From NCBI GenBank assembly GCA_031283145.1, contig JAITCJ010000082.1, positions 1 through 6,609 on the forward strand: DNA of 6,609 bases. Direction: 5' to 3'. Made by a program: the position numbers and the translations under genes. Below, one piece after another: positions 4,646-6,609 of the stretch (the stretch's first letter is position 1; every line of letters begins with the position of its first letter). The notes under the pieces are model-generated. The model was not told where the DNA came from and made no database searches. It saw nothing but the letters and a program-made list of their open reading frames with translations. The DNA comes from Holophagales bacterium (lineage in GTDB: Bacteria; Acidobacteriota; Holophagae; Holophagales; Holophagaceae).

Positions 4646-6196
4646 TCATCTTCCGTACTTGCACCTTGCCGAAGGGACAAATATCACATTCAGTTCGGGA
4701 TCAGCCATGTTCGGATCGAGCGGGTACATGGGCCTGACAACGCGCTTGAAAGGCAAATTCACCAAATCCTGATCAACGCCTCCGCGCGTATGCGCCATCA
4801 TCCAGTCGGCCTGCATGTTGTACCAGTCGGGTACCAGGTAACCCTGTTTGACAATAACGATATCCGCTTCTCGTGGTTTCAGTCCTATGGCCGTCATTCC
4901 GCTTTCGTAGTGGTACGCGGCGCGGCTTTGCGTTACAATTACATGGATATTGCCCGTTTTGATAACAGCCTCTCTGTCGCTGGTGTACATCACCGTACCC
5001 GACAACTTTACAGGTCCTTCAAAACGGTTATCTTCCATAGCGCCTACCATTGCTTCTGCCTGACCGCCTACTCCGGCTTTCTTTGCCTCGGCGATCATTT
5101 CGGGACCTGGAATCGAAGCGTAAATCACGGTTTTGCTTTTAGGCGTCTTAAATTCGGGACGCCGCAGAAGCCTTGCCAATGTCCAGGTTACATCACCCGC
5201 GCCGCCGCCTGTTGGGTTGTCGCCCATATCGCTGATAAAAAAAGGTTTCTTTTTGCTGGCAATGGCCGCGTCTAGACATTCGTCTAGCGATTTGGCAGGC
5301 GCTTCAAAATCGAATTGACGACGAACAGACCAAAATTTTTCGGCAAGTTTTTTTGCGGAACTGCCAACCTGTTCTCTATCATCGCCTACAACCATCACAA
5401 CACCCTGATTACGAGGCTCGTCGGCCCAGGCGTATGATATCCAGATGCCGGCGTCAACAACGCCGGGAAGCGCTTCAATGCCAGGTATCATCGCGTAGAG
5501 CGACTTGCCTGGTTCCACGCGCGTACTGGTTCTCTCGCCGGGAAGCAGTATGGGAACCGCTACCCAAGCCTTGTACGCGGGACGACCCTTGCCAGATGTG
5601 ATACGTTCATAGAGATTGACAACAGCGCGGCGAATGGATTCCGCCGCGTCTTCATGAGGCGCCATACGGAAACAGGTGATCAGATCCGAAAATTCGGCCA
5701 GACGAGTGGAAACATTGCCGTGAAGATCCATGGATGTGGAAACGATAGCGTCGTTACCGATGATTCCGCGTATTCTTTCAAGGAAATCGCCTTCGGGATC
5801 ATCAAGTCCCACAACGCTCATAGCGCCGTGTATGTGGTAGAAAAAGCCATCATAGGGCATGTTGGCTCTGATGAGATCGAGCGTTTTGCCAACTAATGTT
5901 TCGTAGGTTTCGCGGGTGATAATTCCCCCCGGAGTGGCGGACGACATCATGGCCGGGAGCCATACCGCGCCTTTACCTATAAGGGAATCACTGCTCAGGT
6001 AGGGGTAATTGCCCAAAAGCGCTTCACCTTCGCGCTGGCGGAAAGCTTCCAATGGGGTGACAGCCGGTGAAAAAGTGCTGCACTCTATGGATATACCTGC
6101 GATACCGATACGCGGGAGCGGCTTCTGTTCACTGCCAAATAATAACGCCATGTGACAGAAAAACATGAATGACATGAATGACATGATTTTTTTCAT
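4646..6196 (-). CDS. Exported M81-family (MlrC-like) metallopeptidase
   Basis: The protein resembles peptidase family M81, whose best-known member MlrC (microcystinase C) hydrolyses small linear peptides from microcystin breakdown. The substrate here is unknown. From the ATG at 6196 (516 residues), residues 1-22 form a signal peptide (KK, then a hydrophobic run ending ALLFG), so export is likely; C14 is not in a lipobox. The metallo-domain shows GISIECSTFSP (E38), HIHGAM (H123), SMDLHGN (D157, H159) and APHEDAAE (H181), the expected metal-ligand positions. The MlrC C-terminal domain begins near 321 with the DMGDNPTGGGAGD loop. An upstream TTG (6214) is possible but less likely. No Shine-Dalgarno precedes either start, unlike the housekeeping genes here. 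Codons 5-12 contain a 9-bp tandem repeat (6164-6186). It converges on fabD, and an IS lies 72 bases upstream. No tailoring or transport partner is visible. Confidence 0.88.
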   Translation of the reverse strand: MKKIMSFMSFMFFCHMALLFGSEQKPLPRIGIAGISIECSTFSPAVTPLEAFRQREGEALLGNYPYLSSDSLIGKGAVWLPAMMSSATPGGIITRETYETLVGKTLDLIRANMPYDGFFYHIHGAMSVVGLDDPEGDFLERIRGIIGNDAIVSTSMDLHGNVSTRLAEFSDLITCFRMAPHEDAAESIRRAVVNLYERITSGKGRPAYKAWVAVPILLPGERTSTRVEPGKSLYAMIPGIEALPGVVDAGIWISYAWADEPRNQGVVMVVGDDREQVGSSAKKLAEKFWSVRRQFDFEAPAKSLDECLDAAIASKKKPFFISDMGDNPTGGGAGDVTWTLARLLRRPEFKTPKSKTVIYASIPGPEMIAEAKKAGVGGQAEAMVGAMEDNRFEGPVKLSGTVMYTSDREAVIKTGNIHVIVTQSRAAYHYESGMTAIGLKPREADIVIVKQGYLVPDWYNMQADWMMAHTRGGVDQDLVNLPFKRVVRPMYPLDPNMADPELNVIFVPSARCKYGR

Positions 6197-6268
6197 GGGA
6201 TTATTTTTGCACAAAAATTAGAAAAACTAAAATTAGACTTTTTTCGTAGCCATATCTAGGGTGTGTCG
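6197..6268. other. AT-rich gap between the M81 gene and the IS transposase
   Basis: About 60 bases of very AT-rich sequence (6197-6250) precede the M81 start on the minus strand, with direct copies of CTAATTTT read leftward (within 6215-6240). This must hold the M81 promoter unless transcription comes from the IS. Possible -10-like TA-rich strings exist, but no -35 partner at proper spacing stands out. A CTAG tetranucleotide at 6256-6259 marks the probable outer limit of the IS. Confidence 0.4.
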
Positions 6269-6609
6269 TCAATAGATTTTGGCCCACATGATGATACACC
6301 TGATATGCACGGTGGCCAGGTACGAGGCCGCGTTCTTTGCATAGCGCGTCGCAATTCCGCGCCATCGCTTCATCTCCGCAAAGGCGTTCTCGACGAGGTG
6401 GCGGAGACGGTAGAGGTACTCGTCGTACCTGCGCCGCTCCTTCCTGTTGGACCTCGGCGGTATCACCGGCGCCATCCCCGCCTCCACGGACATCGCCACT
6501 ACCGCGTCGGTGTCGTAGCCTTTGTCCGCTATCAGGTTCTCCGCCTCTATGCCCTCCACAAGGCCTCCAGCCTGTGTGCAGTCAGCGACGGGACCAGCCG
6601 TAACAATGA
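6257..6609 (-). mobile_element. IS5-family insertion sequence, one end and 3' part
   Basis: The segment holds the C-terminal third or so of an IS5-family transposase and the adjoining element end; the rest lies beyond the right edge. The terminal inverted repeat is probably within 6258-6277, reading GGTGTGTCGTCAATAG from about 6259, immediately inside a CTAG that may be target-derived. The exact boundary cannot be set without the other end. Composition changes visibly at about 6260: the IS is GC-rich, while the flanking 60 bases are AT-rich and the host genes intermediate, consistent with acquisition. Confidence 0.7.
6269..6609 (-). CDS. IS5-family DDE transposase, C-terminal part (runs off the right edge)
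   Basis: The frame is open from the window edge to the stop at 6269-6271, giving 112 residues of the C-terminus. It begins with IVTAGPVADCTQAGGLVEG, then LIADKGYDTDAVV, which carries the second catalytic aspartate, the proline/arginine-rich IPPRSNRKERR, and RLRHLVENAFAEMKRWRGIA, which carries the catalytic glutamate in the VENAF motif. RYAKNAASYLATVHIRCI near the end is also typical of IS5-group enzymes (IS427-like). A GTG at 6559 is an internal codon and not the true start: the preceding 16 codons also match the family. Whether the N-terminal half is intact or in a separate frame (common in this group) cannot be seen. The stop falls within the likely terminal repeat. Confidence 0.9.
   Translation of the reverse strand, partial: IVTAGPVADCTQAGGLVEGIEAENLIADKGYDTDAVVAMSVEAGMAPVIPPRSNRKERRRYDEYLYRLRHLVENAFAEMKRWRGIATRYAKNAASYLATVHIRCIIMWAKIY

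Noticed and set aside
4790..5275. Long plus-strand open frame (161 codons) opposite the M81 gene
   Set aside because: It is antisense to a gene with clear family motifs, has no recognisable domain and no Shine-Dalgarno; it is a shadow of the M81 codons.
6337..6603. Plus-strand proline/serine/arginine-rich open frame opposite the transposase
   Set aside because: It is a typical low-complexity shadow of GC-rich antisense codons.
1..6609. CRISPR array, tRNA, rRNA, toxin-antitoxin or defence genes
   Set aside because: No regularly spaced repeats, cloverleaf sequences or matching protein motifs were found on either strand.

Overview
This is a mostly housekeeping stretch of a bacterial chromosome: two ribosomal-protein gene clusters facing away from each other, a fatty-acid synthesis gene, a secreted metallopeptidase-like gene and, at the right edge, part of an insertion sequence. 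Shine-Dalgarno sites are strong in front of nearly all housekeeping genes. The order rplM-rpsI-rpsB beside L25-pth-rpsF-rpsR, together with an exported M81-family protein, is compatible with the Verrucomicrobiota/Kiritimatiellota/Lentisphaerota (PVC) side of the tree. That placement is inference from gene order and is not secure.

Left part, minus strand (1-1368): a well-formed sigma-70-type promoter (1340-1368) drives rplM (L13), rpsI (S9) and, after a 137-base gap with two GC-rich hairpins, rpsB (S2), which runs off the left edge. Middle part, plus strand (1500-4520): L25/CTC, pth (peptidyl-tRNA hydrolase, start unclear), an internal promoter and leader, rpsF (S6) overlapping rpsR (S18), then fabD (malonyl-CoA:ACP transacylase). 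The plus-strand block ends in a 21-bp perfect inverted repeat that begins inside the last fabD codons. Right part, minus strand (4646-6609): an M81/MlrC-like protein with a signal peptide converges on fabD, and an IS5-family transposase C-terminus lies just upstream of it in the same direction.

The genes of the first two blocks serve translation (both ribosomal subunits and recycling of peptidyl-tRNA), with fabD placing the first committed lipid-synthesis acyl transfer in the same transcription neighbourhood. The M81 gene and the IS look like an accessory segment: the M81 gene has no visible Shine-Dalgarno site and the IS has a more GC-rich composition than its neighbours.

I found no CRISPR, tRNA, rRNA or convincing new system. 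The most useful points for follow-up are the pth start-codon puzzle, the long palindrome after fabD, the absence of ssb and rplI from the S6-S18 locus, and the IS end directly upstream of the exported M81 gene.
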